A DNA stretch of 64,000 bases, taken from the NCBI GenBank assembly GCA_016699165.1, contig CP064963.1, forward strand, positions 1,798,001-1,862,000, written 5' to 3'. The first letter of the stretch is position 1. Each line of letters starts with the position of its first letter. Positions 1-9,557 of this stretch are shown one piece after another. The notes under the pieces are model-generated. The model was not told the DNA's origin. It saw nothing but the letters and a program-made list of their open reading frames with translations, and did not search any database. This DNA is from Candidatus Melainabacteria bacterium. GTDB lineage: Bacteria; Cyanobacteriota; Vampirovibrionia; Obscuribacterales; Obscuribacteraceae. Position numbers and translations under genes: made by a program.

Positions 1-1
1 C

Positions 2-1486
2 AACGGTGAATGGAAAGTTACCACTTCTCCCTTTGAAAAAAACATTCAAGCGATTGGTTTAGATGGAACTGTACAAGACAAGTATCATCAGCCACCGCTG
101 CACACTTTCATCGATGAGTTTGTGTTAATTCCTCTACCGCATGCACATGATGCAAATTATGCGCTGGTCGATAAAGACTGGAAGGAAGTTTCCCGCTTAA
201 AAGCAAAGACTTTAGGTGTTTATTCTGGTGGCTTAATCTCAAGCCAGGATGATGAAACCCAAAAGTGGGGCTACGTGGACAAAGATGGAAAACAGGTCAT
301 AAAGCCAATCTACACTGAAGCAAAAAGGTTTAGTGAGGGACTAGCCGGAGTAAGAGGTGACCGGCCAGCAATTGATCATTCTGCTATGCAAAATCTCCGC
401 GAAAAATACAAGCACGTGAAAACTCCTACTCCCGAGTTAATTGAAGAAGCAACAAAACAAATGCGAGCAGCGACTATCGCTATGAACGCGCCGGCTAAAA
501 TTCAGTTCATAGATACTACCGGGAAAAGCGTGATACCTGCTCAATTCACCCATGCCCGCGAGTTTCACGAGGGTTTTGCTGCAGTAAAAAAAGATGGTAA
601 GTGGGGCTTTATAGATAAAAGTGGTGCCACCATTATTCCATTCGATTATGAATGGACCGATGATTTTTACAAAACATCTAATGGCAAAATTGCAGCAGTG
701 GAAAAAAATGGAAAAGTTGGCTTCATCGACTCTAATAATAAAACCATTTTACCATTCGAATATGCTGATGCCAGGTCGTTTTCTGAAGACCTAGCTCCTG
801 CAACTATAGACGGAAAACTTTGGGGATTTATAGATCTCAGCGGCAAGTTTATGATCGAACCCAAATTCATGCGAGCTAATAAATTCAACAACGGTCGCGC
901 CCTTGTTTATTCGAATGAGCGCAAAGATTTCGGTAAACGAAAAGAGGATGCACAATTTCTTTTTCTTACAGGAAAAGACGCATTAGATCACAAAGATATA
1001 AATAAAGCCGTAACAGCTTTCAACGCCGCAATAAAACTAGCACCGGGCACACCGCCTGCAAAAAAATCACGTTATTATCTTGAGTCGGCAACGCCACAGA
1101 AACCCGTGGCAAATGACATTGTAAGCATGCTTCGCGAAGTTGAAATGACAGAAGCAATTGGACGACACAAAGATGCACAAGCACTTTTAGATAAATGCTT
1201 TTCTCAAGCACCTCACTCCGAGTGGGTTGCCATCAAAATGTCGCACTCCAAAATAAACGAAGGTAAAACTGAAGAGGCGCGCAAAATACTCGACAATATG
1301 GTCGAAGTGAACAACAAGTACGCTCCAACTTATATTCATCTTGCACGGGTAGCTTTCGCTAACGGAGACGAGAAAGAAGCCAAACGTCTAATTGAAAAAG
1401 CTCATGAATTAAATCCTTACTCCGACCTTGTAAAACTCTACTATCCCTTCAGTCCCACCAAAATGAAACTTCCTTCTTCTCCTTAA
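2..1486 (+). CDS. WG-repeat protein with C-terminal TPR region (5' partial)
   Basis: The reading frame is open from the first bases of the window, so the true start lies upstream; a GTG at 122 is only an internal candidate. At least five WG-type repeats are visible (WGYVDKDGK, IQFIDTTGK, WGFIDKSG, VGFIDSNNK, WGFIDLSGK), at about nt 270, 505, 603, 716 and 823. Each is followed by a stretch of the form IxPxFxxAxxFxxGLA. From about nt 950 to the end the protein changes to helical TPR-like repeats. WG repeats are beta-rich modules of unknown or binding function, common in secreted or envelope proteins. No catalytic motif is visible. The 3' end overlaps the convergent gene at 1449-2852 by 38 bp. 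The family call is firm; the function is unknown. Confidence 0.85.
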   Translation, partial: NGEWKVTTSPFEKNIQAIGLDGTVQDKYHQPPLHTFIDEFVLIPLPHAHDANYALVDKDWKEVSRLKAKTLGVYSGGLISSQDDETQKWGYVDKDGKQVIKPIYTEAKRFSEGLAGVRGDRPAIDHSAMQNLREKYKHVKTPTPELIEEATKQMRAATIAMNAPAKIQFIDTTGKSVIPAQFTHAREFHEGFAAVKKDGKWGFIDKSGATIIPFDYEWTDDFYKTSNGKIAAVEKNGKVGFIDSNNKTILPFEYADARSFSEDLAPATIDGKLWGFIDLSGKFMIEPKFMRANKFNNGRALVYSNERKDFGKRKEDAQFLFLTGKDALDHKDINKAVTAFNAAIKLAPGTPPAKKSRYYLESATPQKPVANDIVSMLREVEMTEAIGRHKDAQALLDKCFSQAPHSEWVAIKMSHSKINEGKTEEARKILDNMVEVNNKYAPTYIHLARVAFANGDEKEAKRLIEKAHELNPYSDLVKLYYPFSPTKMKLPSSP

Positions 1487-2852
1487 GTTTACGGGCGAAA
1501 TCTTTCATGACCGCAGCTTTTTGTTCGTAATCGCCAGGATCTATCTCCAGCAAATCCGGACAAAAAAGCCACATCTCTGTGCACAAATGACTTAAGTCCT
1601 CAGGAAGCTTTTCAAAAGAAATAGTAAGAGAATCATGTTTTGCATTGAGCAACTTAACTTTGTATAGCTTGTCCCATTTTTGAAGTTTTTCAATTATCAT
1701 CTCGTTGCTGACAGCATAGTTACAGCCTGATGTACCGGCACTTACGATGGGATTAAACTTGGTCTTGGCACCTTTGTCTGTTTTACTTAGAATTGCTTGA
1801 AATAAAATCGTGTGCACCGTGTAGGATGGACTGGTAGTGATTTTCCATTTTCCCTTAGAAACTTTAGTAATCGTAGAAAAGGGAGCCAGTCCAAAATGAT
1901 TTGACTGGTTTAAAATCTGTGGAGCTTCTGGATCAAAATCATGTTCAAACGTAAAAGACGGGCTTTTAGTAATTTCACTGTATATAAGCTGGTTCTCGAA
2001 GGAAGCAAGCCATGTTTTGGCTTCCTCCAAATCATAAAAATGAGCTTCGTTACGAACAGCATCAGTACCATATACGGTGTACCCAAGTGGATTTAGTTTT
2101 TCATTTAGCTCTATATTTATTCTGGATGGAAGACTTCCGTAAAATGCGGAGGAGGGCATATTTGCCATTCCATCATCCGCTCCTTCAAGCTTTATCTGCA
2201 GGGATATTTCCTCGCTAGCGCGCTTCATATCGTAAGGCAGATTGAACTTTAATCCAGGCTCGGGTTTGTATTTTTCTTGAAGAACAACTCCATCAAACTG
2301 CTTTTTCAAATTGGCCAAAAGTTCATCATTATCCTTAAAATGCGGGAAATTCATGTTCCACATAACCGACGCTCCCGGCGGTAATTTAGAGCGCATTGAT
2401 TCAAATTCCTGGCGTATGTAAGGCTGATACTCATTTAAAATTTCAGTACGCCTCTTTTGAAATTCAGTTTCGGGTTGTTTCAAAATCTGAGGCTCTGAAA
2501 GGTTTTTGGTTCGTTCAATTTCTTGATCCAGAACATTTTTCAGTTCAGGGTAGGTCGCTTTAATTTGTTCGAGCTTAACAATCCACTTTGTTTTCTCAGA
2601 CTCGGATAGCTGGTGCAAAAATATTCGACTGGCGGCAAGACTATCCATCGAATTGATATCAATTCTTGTAAAAGTCGTCCCTGTTCGCTCTTTAACGATT
2701 TCCAAAACTCGGGTGTCGAAATTCATATCACCAGCCAGTTTTCTTTCGCTCTCACTAAGTGTCAAACCGGCATCCTCCGCCATAGCAGTACTTGTTGCTA
2801 TTGAACAAATTCCAATTAAAAGAATTCCACGAACTTGACGAAAATTAAGCAT
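1449..2852 (-). CDS. Secreted protein of unknown function
   Basis: 467 residues with ATG start. Residues 1-25 form a typical signal peptide: a positive N-terminus, a hydrophobic core LLIGICSIATS and an AMA cleavage motif. The mature part is mixed helical and beta with many charged residues and no membrane segment after the signal. I recognise no family. A stretch around residues 60-130 is rich in E and K and probably helical; the C-terminal third contains several cysteines (SGCNYA, LCTEMWLFCPD) that could form disulfides outside the cytoplasm. It is convergent with, and overlaps, the WG-repeat gene. It is likely exported to the periplasm; the role is unknown. Confidence 0.75.
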   Translation of the reverse strand: MLNFRQVRGILLIGICSIATSTAMAEDAGLTLSESERKLAGDMNFDTRVLEIVKERTGTTFTRIDINSMDSLAASRIFLHQLSESEKTKWIVKLEQIKATYPELKNVLDQEIERTKNLSEPQILKQPETEFQKRRTEILNEYQPYIRQEFESMRSKLPPGASVMWNMNFPHFKDNDELLANLKKQFDGVVLQEKYKPEPGLKFNLPYDMKRASEEISLQIKLEGADDGMANMPSSAFYGSLPSRINIELNEKLNPLGYTVYGTDAVRNEAHFYDLEEAKTWLASFENQLIYSEITKSPSFTFEHDFDPEAPQILNQSNHFGLAPFSTITKVSKGKWKITTSPSYTVHTILFQAILSKTDKGAKTKFNPIVSAGTSGCNYAVSNEMIIEKLQKWDKLYKVKLLNAKHDSLTISFEKLPEDLSHLCTEMWLFCPDLLEIDPGDYEQKAAVMKDFARKLKEKKEVSFWWD

Positions 2853-2934
2853 CGCCAGATTATATCAGTTTCAATAACCTTTTAGCTGTACGCAGAAGCT
2901 GTATATTAGGCTTTTTCATAAGGGTAATTTTGAA

Positions 2935-3576
2935 ATGCAAGGCTTAACCACATACAAAGTATTTGCGCGTCCACGCTCTGGTGGCGACGAAAAATTGCTT
3001 GGAATCTTTATGATTTACGATCAGGCATTGACCAAAGCGGCTAATTCTGTTTTCGACGAGCTGCAAGCTTTGTACAAAGAAGGTCAGTCAACCAAGGAAC
3101 TGTTCGATGCCTGGTGCCAGCATGGTACCGACATAACCATCGCCCCTGACGATGGCGTGCCTTATAACTCGGCTAATCTGGCAAGAGGTTTGACACCACA
3201 GGTGACACTAGATTATTCGTTGCCTCTTATGTACAAAGTCGATTGCACCGATTGTCTAATCATGCCATCTGGAGCAGCATCGCCTTCCAAAAACTGGACG
3301 TTTTATGTCTACGCACCAGAAGTTTACGAGGGCTCTGTTGCTAACGAAGGTGATGGCGTTTACGGGCTAATGCTGCGGGCTACTCAAATAATGTATGAAG
3401 ACATGAGTGCTCATGCGATGCAAACCGAAGGCTCGAGCTACAAACTACTCGATATGAAATACAAACTTATTTCCAACGAAGAAGAACAAGACATCATCTC
3501 AAAAGGCAAAGACGTAATTTACTTCGTGCAAAAAGAAGGCGATTTTGGAAAAACGCCTCCTAACCACAACTTGTAA
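2935..3576 (+). CDS. Hypothetical protein
   Basis: 213 residues, ATG start after AAGGGTAATTTTGAA. No signal peptide or membrane segment. The composition is that of an ordinary soluble cytoplasmic protein, with aromatic-rich central stretches (NWTFYVYAPEVYEG) and a pair of cysteines in the motif VDCTDCLI. I do not recognise the family. It stands alone between divergent 1449-2852 and convergent 3664-4428, and is followed by the hairpin at 3611-3636. Confidence 0.7.
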   Translation: MQGLTTYKVFARPRSGGDEKLLGIFMIYDQALTKAANSVFDELQALYKEGQSTKELFDAWCQHGTDITIAPDDGVPYNSANLARGLTPQVTLDYSLPLMYKVDCTDCLIMPSGAASPSKNWTFYVYAPEVYEGSVANEGDGVYGLMLRATQIMYEDMSAHAMQTEGSSYKLLDMKYKLISNEEEQDIISKGKDVIYFVQKEGDFGKTPPNHNL

Positions 3577-3610
3577 ATGTTGAATCAGGTTCTAAAAAAT
3601 AGACAAACAA

Positions 3611-3636
3611 AGAGCCGGAACTTATGTTCCGGCTCT
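3611..3636. terminator. Perfect 11-bp hairpin between convergent genes
   Basis: An 11-bp perfect stem (AGAGCCGGAAC and its complement) surrounds a TTAT loop. On the minus strand it is followed by a T-rich tail (TTTGTTTGTC, then a run of T), which suits an intrinsic terminator for the minus-strand gene ending at 3664. On the plus strand the tail is poor, but the hairpin lies just after the stop of 2935-3576 and may serve both genes. Confidence 0.7.
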
Positions 3637-3663
3637 GGTCTCACATGCATGAGGGTTTAAAAC

Positions 3664-4428
3664 CTAGCTTTGCGCAATAGCTTCGTGAGGTTTAGCTTTT
3701 CCTGTGTCTTCTTCCATTTTGTCGGCGCTCTTCTGTCCGCCTAATGCCTTCATGATTCCGACACGATATCTAAATGCAAACAACGCAACGATTGGTGTGC
3801 CCACACAAATCATTACACCTACTACAAGTACAGCAGAAAGAATCTGATTTAGCTGGTCTTTAAGACTTTTAATTGGTTCAGCCAAATTCTGCACCGGTTC
3901 TTTCAGCTCCACAATTGGTTTATACATTCTGTCCAATTGTTTTTCAACGTGGCCAAGACGCTTATCTACAGAAGCCATATCGACGCTAACGCCCTTCAAC
4001 TGCCCCTGCACTTCGACCATATTTCCTCGAACATCAACCATTGGCTTCTGCAAGCCCGAGATTGGTCCTTCTAATTTCACGATTTGCTTTTCTAAATGAA
4101 CGACCTTTTCTTGCATGTCGGTCACTGGCTTGAAGATCCATTTAATAGGATTCAAATCGCCGAGCTGGAAACCTGGTTTGTTAGAACCCTTGGGCTCGTC
4201 AACTACTTCAATTTTTTTGGCATTTGCGGTGTCTTCCACTTGCTCGATACCATTAACGTCTTTAAGGTCTTTGCTTTTGGTTTCAGACACTATAGTGAAG
4301 CCTGGAATTTCCTTAGAAGCAGAGTGATCAACTTCTTTCGCGACTCCTTTCGCTTGGACACCGCCTACGGCTAAACTCACAGCCGTTAGCGAACTCAGTA
4401 TTAGAAGAGTAATTGATCGGTTTTTCAT
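3664..4428 (-). CDS. Exported coiled-coil protein with C-terminal membrane anchor
   Basis: 254 residues. A signal peptide occupies residues 1-26 (LLILSSLTAVSLAVGG, then VQA). Residues about 100-205 are a long heptad-like helical region with recurring K/E-P or G-P kinks (LEGPISGLQKP, LKEPVQNLAEP), suggesting a stalk or chemoreceptor-like rod. A strong transmembrane helix follows near residues 207-230 (AVLVVGVMICVGTPIVALFAF), then a charged cytoplasmic tail. The likely topology is an extracytoplasmic rod anchored in the inner membrane. No known domain is recognised. Its transcript probably ends at the hairpin 3611-3636. Confidence 0.75.
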   Translation of the reverse strand: MKNRSITLLILSSLTAVSLAVGGVQAKGVAKEVDHSASKEIPGFTIVSETKSKDLKDVNGIEQVEDTANAKKIEVVDEPKGSNKPGFQLGDLNPIKWIFKPVTDMQEKVVHLEKQIVKLEGPISGLQKPMVDVRGNMVEVQGQLKGVSVDMASVDKRLGHVEKQLDRMYKPIVELKEPVQNLAEPIKSLKDQLNQILSAVLVVGVMICVGTPIVALFAFRYRVGIMKALGGQKSADKMEEDTGKAKPHEAIAQS

Positions 4429-4530
4429 TTCAAAATTCCAAAAGTTCAGTTAGGCATTTAGTAGCACACTTAGTTCCAATCAAGTAATGCCGGGCATGCC
4501 TCTGTTGTTTTGCAGGAACAGTGCAGATTT

Positions 4531-5172
4531 TTACAGTGCTTTAGGGCGACGAAGCTTTTTCAAGGCGCTTGCGTAAGCCTGCTCATACAGACCAACGTGC
4601 TCGCTTGGAATGTCGGCTGACAATTCAGCTGCCAAATATTTCTCCACTACCATTTTTTCAAATGCATCAAGTGTGCTCATTATTTGCTCAGCTTCTTTTT
4701 TACGACCAGAAGACATCATCTCTTGCAGTTCGTGCGGCGTAACGAGATCTATTTTTAGTTCGTCTAACAAAATTGCCATTCGTCGTGCCACCACTTCTTC
4801 CATTACAAACGATAGTCTGGCCGGATGGTCCACCACCTCAACGATAGAGTTAGCAGCAAAATCGAGACTTTCGATTAATGGTTCTATAAGTTCAATGATT
4901 GGAATATTTAAATATGAGTAAGCAAAGGCTTTGTTGATGGCTAAAGGCGTAAATCCTTCTTTCAAGCGCTCTTTGTATTTGGCAGATTCTTGTCCGCCTG
5001 ATACCAACTTTTCATGAATTTCCCATTCGTCATTCATAGTAAGCGGTTTAAAATCGAGCGCTTTTTTGACGATATCATATGCGGTATCACCAGGATCGAG
5101 CGTTTTTAAATTCTCTTCTAATTTGGCGAGACGTTTTTGATATGGGTCGGTCTGGTCGGACTGAGCGGACAT
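4531..5172 (-). CDS. Hypothetical helical cytoplasmic protein
   Basis: 213 residues, ATG start, no signal peptide or membrane helix. Rich in Glu, Lys and Leu, and probably all-helical. It contains the stretch LSFVMEEVVARRMAILLDELKI and a C-terminal helix ending in LKKLRRPKAL. No family is recognised. It lies in the same direction as 3664-4428 but about 100 bp upstream of it, so they may be separate units. Divergent from the TPR gene at 5245. Confidence 0.7.
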   Translation of the reverse strand: MSAQSDQTDPYQKRLAKLEENLKTLDPGDTAYDIVKKALDFKPLTMNDEWEIHEKLVSGGQESAKYKERLKEGFTPLAINKAFAYSYLNIPIIELIEPLIESLDFAANSIVEVVDHPARLSFVMEEVVARRMAILLDELKIDLVTPHELQEMMSSGRKKEAEQIMSTLDAFEKMVVEKYLAAELSADIPSEHVGLYEQAYASALKKLRRPKAL

Positions 5173-5244
5173 CGATAGTTCCTTGTTTAAGCATTCAAGC
5201 TACCTGTTATACTAACAAAGAATTAGTTCCCTTGGCAGCTTTAC

Positions 5245-5883
5245 ATGAAAATCATAAACGCTTTAATACTTTCAATTATCTCACTTGGCGCACCACTTGC
5301 CTGTTTTGCTGCAGAACAGGACCTGAAGCCTGCCGCCGAACTTTTGAAAAACAAAGATTATCCAGGGGCGATTAAATTCTTAGACAATTGCATCAAGACC
5401 AATCCAAAGAATGAAGAAGCTTATTTCATGCGCTCTTCGGCCCTTGCTCGCAGCGGACAAAAAGAAAAAGCACAGGCTGATTTGCTTAAATTAAAGGAGC
5501 TGAATCCCAAGCTCTATGAGGCATTAGTAGGTTTTTCGCACAAACTTAAAGACGCTCGCAAATCAATCTACAAAAATCCAGACAAGCCAATTCCTTCAGT
5601 AGATATGCGTCGCAGCGCCCAGGCGGCAATAGATGCCAAAGATTTCAAAAAAGCTTTAGGACTCTACGACAAAATCATCCCGATGCTCACCGCCGAGCGC
5701 GACCTGTACACAGATAAGACCTATTCATTTATGGTAGAGGCTCAGTGTTACGAAAACAGGTCTAAGGTGCACGAAGCGCTTGGACACAAGCCATTGGCTC
5801 AAAAGGACGCTTTAGAGGCGAAGAAGCTCATGAAAGAGTGTCCTGAGTCCAATATTAAAGCGCTTGCAGGGGCTAAGCCCTAA
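5245..5883 (+). CDS. Secreted TPR protein
   Basis: 212 residues. Residues 1-22 form a signal peptide (ALILSIISLGAPLACFA). Residues about 25-100 contain two recognisable TPR units (AAELLKNKDYPGAIKFLDN and NEEAYFMRSSALARSGQKEKA), and a further helical repeat occurs near residues 125-200. TPRs mediate protein contacts; there is no catalytic domain. It belongs with the other exported TPR proteins of this window (11556, 28265, 50393). Partner unknown. Confidence 0.8.
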   Translation: MKIINALILSIISLGAPLACFAAEQDLKPAAELLKNKDYPGAIKFLDNCIKTNPKNEEAYFMRSSALARSGQKEKAQADLLKLKELNPKLYEALVGFSHKLKDARKSIYKNPDKPIPSVDMRRSAQAAIDAKDFKKALGLYDKIIPMLTAERDLYTDKTYSFMVEAQCYENRSKVHEALGHKPLAQKDALEAKKLMKECPESNIKALAGAKP

Positions 5884-5965
5884 TTAGGACGTCGATTGCG
5901 CGCCAAAAAATCTGCCCTGTGCTAAATGAACTGTAGAAAAACAGCGTCTAGAACAGGTAACCAGA

Positions 5966-6949
5966 ATGGAAAAGTTTTACCCAGTGATTGACTTTCATTC
6001 GCACGTAGTCAGCCCACAGGAACTTGTGCGTCTGTGCCCTGATGACCAGAAAACGGCATTTTTCAAATATATCGTGCCAGCCATTGAAAAGGTCGCTCAT
6101 TTCAGCGAACCGGTACATTACCGGTTTTTGCGTTATTTAGCACTTAATTTTAACGACCGTCTTAGTCTTCTCGCCTGGGGTTATTGCGGGGAGCTTGGAT
6201 TGATGGAAACACTGCGCCTGTTTAAGACTTACGACTTCAAACGACTGCTTCACAGCATGGAGCAGAATAACATTAAGCACTCGGTCATTTATTCGCTCGA
6301 ACCAGTCACTTACACAAATGAATTGCTCGAGCTAACCAAAGATCATCGCGATAAAATCACAATTTTTGGTTCGGCATGCAACGATATAAAAGATAAAGCT
6401 GCTTATCTAGAGCCATTTTTAAAACAAAAACGAATAGGTGGTATCAAAATTCATCCTATCGTCGGTGGATTTTTCGGACATGAGCTTTTGCCTCAAACAA
6501 AAGATATAGCGGCTCTGGCAACTGAATACGAAGTGCCAATTAGCATTCATACTGGGCATATACCAGTTGAGCGTTTATCTGGACTAAAAGATTTGACCGA
6601 TGTACCATCTATTGAGCCTTTGATAGCAGCCTTTCCCAAATGCACATTTGTGTTAAACCACATGGGATGGGAATCCTGGCGCGCCGCACTAGCACTTGGC
6701 CAAAAATACAACAATATTATGGTTGAAACTTCCTGGCAGCCAGCTCGAATAATCAGGAGAGGCGTGGACAAATTAGGGGCACATAGAGTTCTATTCGGTT
6801 CTGACTTTCCTCTGTTTCAACAGTGGCAAGCAATAAATGAAGTGCGCAAAGCGCTTAGCAAAAGTGAATTCCAGCAAGTAACTTCACTAAACGCTATGCG
6901 TCTGTTACATATGGAATCCAGTGTGTTGAGTCATCGCAAAACAGGATAA
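5966..6949 (+). CDS. Amidohydrolase-2 family metal-dependent hydrolase
   Basis: 327 residues, ATG start. A TIM-barrel amidohydrolase of the PF04909 type. The N-terminal metal motif is DFHSHV (HxH near residues 11-13); strand motifs GGIKIHP, SIHTGH and FVLNHMG carry further histidines; GSDFP near residue 273 supplies the C-terminal aspartate. Members hydrolyse or decarboxylate varied substrates through one divalent metal ion; the substrate cannot be read from the sequence. The stop is 9 bp before the acyltransferase at 6959, so the two are probably cotranscribed, which may point to a lipid or polyketide-like substrate (inference only). Confidence 0.85.
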   Translation: MEKFYPVIDFHSHVVSPQELVRLCPDDQKTAFFKYIVPAIEKVAHFSEPVHYRFLRYLALNFNDRLSLLAWGYCGELGLMETLRLFKTYDFKRLLHSMEQNNIKHSVIYSLEPVTYTNELLELTKDHRDKITIFGSACNDIKDKAAYLEPFLKQKRIGGIKIHPIVGGFFGHELLPQTKDIAALATEYEVPISIHTGHIPVERLSGLKDLTDVPSIEPLIAAFPKCTFVLNHMGWESWRAALALGQKYNNIMVETSWQPARIIRRGVDKLGAHRVLFGSDFPLFQQWQAINEVRKALSKSEFQQVTSLNAMRLLHMESSVLSHRKTG

Positions 6950-6958
6950 TGAACAGTT

Positions 6959-7840
6959 ATGCATGATCTAGAAAAGAAACAAATTTTACTGCAAAGCAAC
7001 AAACACGCATGGAAAGCTGAATTCGAGCAAATGTATTGTCAGCCTGGGCAAGAAGACGAATTTGGCTGGAATCTAAACATACTAAAAAAGGCAGAATTCT
7101 TCAGCCGTTTTTTATACGAAGACTGGTTCAAAGCCACTACCCTTGGTGTCGAAAATATTCCAGCCAAAGGACCAGTAGTGTTGGTTGGAAATCATTCTGG
7201 AGTTTTACCCATTGATGCTTTTTTGTTTGCCACTGCCGTAATGAATTATCATCCAAGCCCAAGACGCGTTCGTGTTTTAGTACATGACTCGCTTCTTGCA
7301 CCAAAAATATCTGGTTCTTTTTTGAAGGGCATTGGCGGTGTACCGGCCAAATACGATGCAGCTCTTAAACTATTGCACGACAACGAATTGACTTTCTTTT
7401 ATCCAGAAGGACCTCGCGGTACTGGCAAGAATTTCTCACAGCGTTATAGATTGCGTCATTTCGACTCTGGGTTTGTTAAAGCCGCCATCGAAACTCGCGC
7501 GTGCATTGTTCCTGTTACCACCATCGGCGGTGACGAGATTTATCCACTTTTACATAACATGAAACCAGTTGCCAAACTCATGGGGCTGCCGTATTGGCCA
7601 ATAACTCCAACTCACCCGCTTTTGCCTTTTACTGCTAGCTGTATTCCGCTACCGGTGCGGATGCTCATTCAAATTGGCGAGCCTATTTGTTTTAACTATC
7701 CAGTTGAAGCAGCAGACGATCACGAAATTCGTCATGACTTATGCCAGAAAGTTCAATTCGCGATGCAAAGACAAATAAATCAACTGCTCAGAATTCGCAA
7801 ATCGCCTTTTAGTGCATGGGACCTCGACGGCTTAGTCTGA
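6959..7840 (+). CDS. PlsC-like glycerolipid acyltransferase
   Basis: 293 residues. It has lysophospholipid acyltransferase motifs: block I VGNHSGVLPID, with H and D in an HxxxxxD variant, and block III FYPEGPRGTGK. The pattern resembles bacterial members near the diacylglycerol/wax-type LPLAT group and not classical 1-acylglycerol-3-phosphate acyltransferase. No clear transmembrane helix; probably peripheral on the inner membrane. Follows the amidohydrolase by 9 bp. A close paralogue lies at 36407-37300 in the stress-gene cluster, sharing the same motifs and the ending IRKSPFSxWDL. The acceptor and acyl donor are unknown. Confidence 0.85.
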   Translation: MHDLEKKQILLQSNKHAWKAEFEQMYCQPGQEDEFGWNLNILKKAEFFSRFLYEDWFKATTLGVENIPAKGPVVLVGNHSGVLPIDAFLFATAVMNYHPSPRRVRVLVHDSLLAPKISGSFLKGIGGVPAKYDAALKLLHDNELTFFYPEGPRGTGKNFSQRYRLRHFDSGFVKAAIETRACIVPVTTIGGDEIYPLLHNMKPVAKLMGLPYWPITPTHPLLPFTASCIPLPVRMLIQIGEPICFNYPVEAADDHEIRHDLCQKVQFAMQRQINQLLRIRKSPFSAWDLDGLV

Positions 7841-7879
7841 GATTGATAAAATAAGCCTCTATTTGGGGAGTGTCTTGTT

Positions 7880-9064
7880 TTGCGAAGAATTGCTATTTAT
7901 CTTTGTTCTGCACTAATTGTGTCATTGACTGCTTGCGTCCCGTCATATTCACAGGAAGAACAAACAACTCAGCCCACCAGAACTATTGAAGACGCTGAGC
8001 TAGACCGCAAACTCTCGGCAGTCGATCAGTTGGTCATGCAAAGAATGCAAATGCTGAACATGCCCGGTTATTGTCTGGCGATTATCAAAAACGGCAAAGT
8101 GGTTTTTCAAAAACCATATGGACTTGCAGACGTCAATTCAAATCGCCCTGTCACCAATCAAACCGTTTTTGGTCTGGCGTCACTGACCAAAACTTTTACG
8201 GCATTGACTTTACTTTCACTGGTCGACAAAGGGCTGGTTAATCTGGAAGATCCGCTTGTTAAATATGTCCGTGACCTCTCACCTCAATACCAAAATTTGA
8301 CTATCAGACAATTGGCTTCGATGACTGCAGGTGTGCCTAAAGTGGTGCCGCAAGAAGTGGAATGGAAAAATCAGCTTTCCATTTTAGACAGAATGCCGCT
8401 TCAATCTGAGCCTGGATCGCAATTTCTATACTCTAATTTTAGTTACCGACTAATTGGAAGCGTCATAACAAATGTGACCAAACGCGATTATTTAGAAGTA
8501 GTGCGAGAGACCATTTTGAATCCGCTCGAAATGAACAATACCGCTACCACAGTTATTATGGGCAAATACGGAATTGTTGCCACCGCATATGGGGACAACA
8601 ATGGCAAAGGGCCGCTACGCCAGATAGAGTATAAAAACCCTGAAGTCAGTTTCTCAGCCGGAATGCTTGCAAGTACCTCAGACGACTTGGTTCGGTATGT
8701 TTTTGGCTTGATGTCGAACAAAATAATTTCGCCAAAGGCGTATCAAACGCTCTGGTACGAGCGCCCTCCACTTTCCACTGGAGCACCCTCGCCATGGGCA
8801 TTTGGCTGGAGTGTCGGCAAAAAAGAAAAGATGGGCGGTCAATATGTCATTTCTATGAATGGCGGCACACCGGGTGTGGCATCGAGCATAATCATTTTTC
8901 CCGAAAGCAATTCAGCTGTTATTTCGCTGAGCAACCTGCGCAAACCTCCGGTTTATCAAATTGCCCAGAAAGCCGCTGCTATCATGTTCGCTCCGGCAAA
9001 TACACAAGTGCAAGCGCCTCAGGCTCAGGAAGAAGAACAAGCGCCTGAGAGCGGCGCAGATTAA
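7880..9064 (+). CDS. Beta-lactamase-fold serine hydrolase, predicted lipoprotein
   Basis: 394 residues from a TTG start preceded by GGGGAG. An N-terminal signal with lipobox LTAC (residues 16-19) predicts a lipoprotein. The serine beta-lactamase/PBP4* (class C-like) fold is shown by SLTK (catalytic Ser-x-x-Lys, near residue 102), YSNFSY (Tyr-x-Asn) and the NGGTPG motif in place of KTG or HTG. Such proteins act as D-aminopeptidases, esterases or cell wall peptidases. The C-terminal 20 residues are rich in Gln, Ala and Glu. It stands alone; the substrate is unknown. Confidence 0.85.
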   Translation: MRRIAIYLCSALIVSLTACVPSYSQEEQTTQPTRTIEDAELDRKLSAVDQLVMQRMQMLNMPGYCLAIIKNGKVVFQKPYGLADVNSNRPVTNQTVFGLASLTKTFTALTLLSLVDKGLVNLEDPLVKYVRDLSPQYQNLTIRQLASMTAGVPKVVPQEVEWKNQLSILDRMPLQSEPGSQFLYSNFSYRLIGSVITNVTKRDYLEVVRETILNPLEMNNTATTVIMGKYGIVATAYGDNNGKGPLRQIEYKNPEVSFSAGMLASTSDDLVRYVFGLMSNKIISPKAYQTLWYERPPLSTGAPSPWAFGWSVGKKEKMGGQYVISMNGGTPGVASSIIIFPESNSAVISLSNLRKPPVYQIAQKAAAIMFAPANTQVQAPQAQEEEQAPESGAD

Positions 9065-9166
9065 TTTTTTGTTTTAATATAGATAGTGCATATATCCGTT
9101 ATCAGCTATCGCTTGCTTGCAAAGCTATAGGTTATAGAATGTCATGAGAAGGAGGATTCTTCACTC

Positions 9167-9544
9167 ATGAAATTAACAGCCGGAGTTCTTTTATACAGAG
9201 CTAATCAGAACGAAATAAAAGTTCTGCTCGTTAATAACGGCAAGAATTGGAGCATCCCCAAAGGCGGCGTGAGCCAAAAAGAAAGTCGGCGTAAAACAGC
9301 CAAGCGCGAGCTGCAAGAAGAAACCAATTTGCAGGCACCAAAAAAATTGCAAAAATTAGGCTGGGTCAAAAAAGAAAAGCGCGAACTTCTGCACTGTTAC
9401 ATGGGCGAGCTAGAAGGCAGCCATATTCCGCGAGCCAGCAACGAAATTAGAAGTGCTCGTTTTTTTTCAATAAAACAAGCAATGCGTCATGTGCAAAAAT
9501 ATCAAATTCCACTTTTAGAAATGCTTTTGGAAATTGTAGTTTAG
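9167..9544 (+). CDS. Nudix hydrolase
   Basis: 125 residues with a good RBS (GAAGGAGG) upstream of the ATG. The Nudix box is visible as G-x5-E-x7-REL-x-EE (GGVSQKE at about residues 31-37, ending RELQEET), so the metal-binding glutamates are intact. WSIPKGG just before the box is typical of diadenosine-polyphosphate or diphosphoinositol-type Nudix enzymes. The size is that of a minimal single domain. Possible substrate Ap4A or another nucleoside diphosphate derivative, from family resemblance only. Convergent with 9558-9914; a short AT-rich dyad (TTTAGA-TTCAA-TCTAAA) lies between the stops. Confidence 0.85.
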   Translation: MKLTAGVLLYRANQNEIKVLLVNNGKNWSIPKGGVSQKESRRKTAKRELQEETNLQAPKKLQKLGWVKKEKRELLHCYMGELEGSHIPRASNEIRSARFFSIKQAMRHVQKYQIPLLEMLLEIVV

Positions 9545-9557
9545 ATTCAATCTAAAA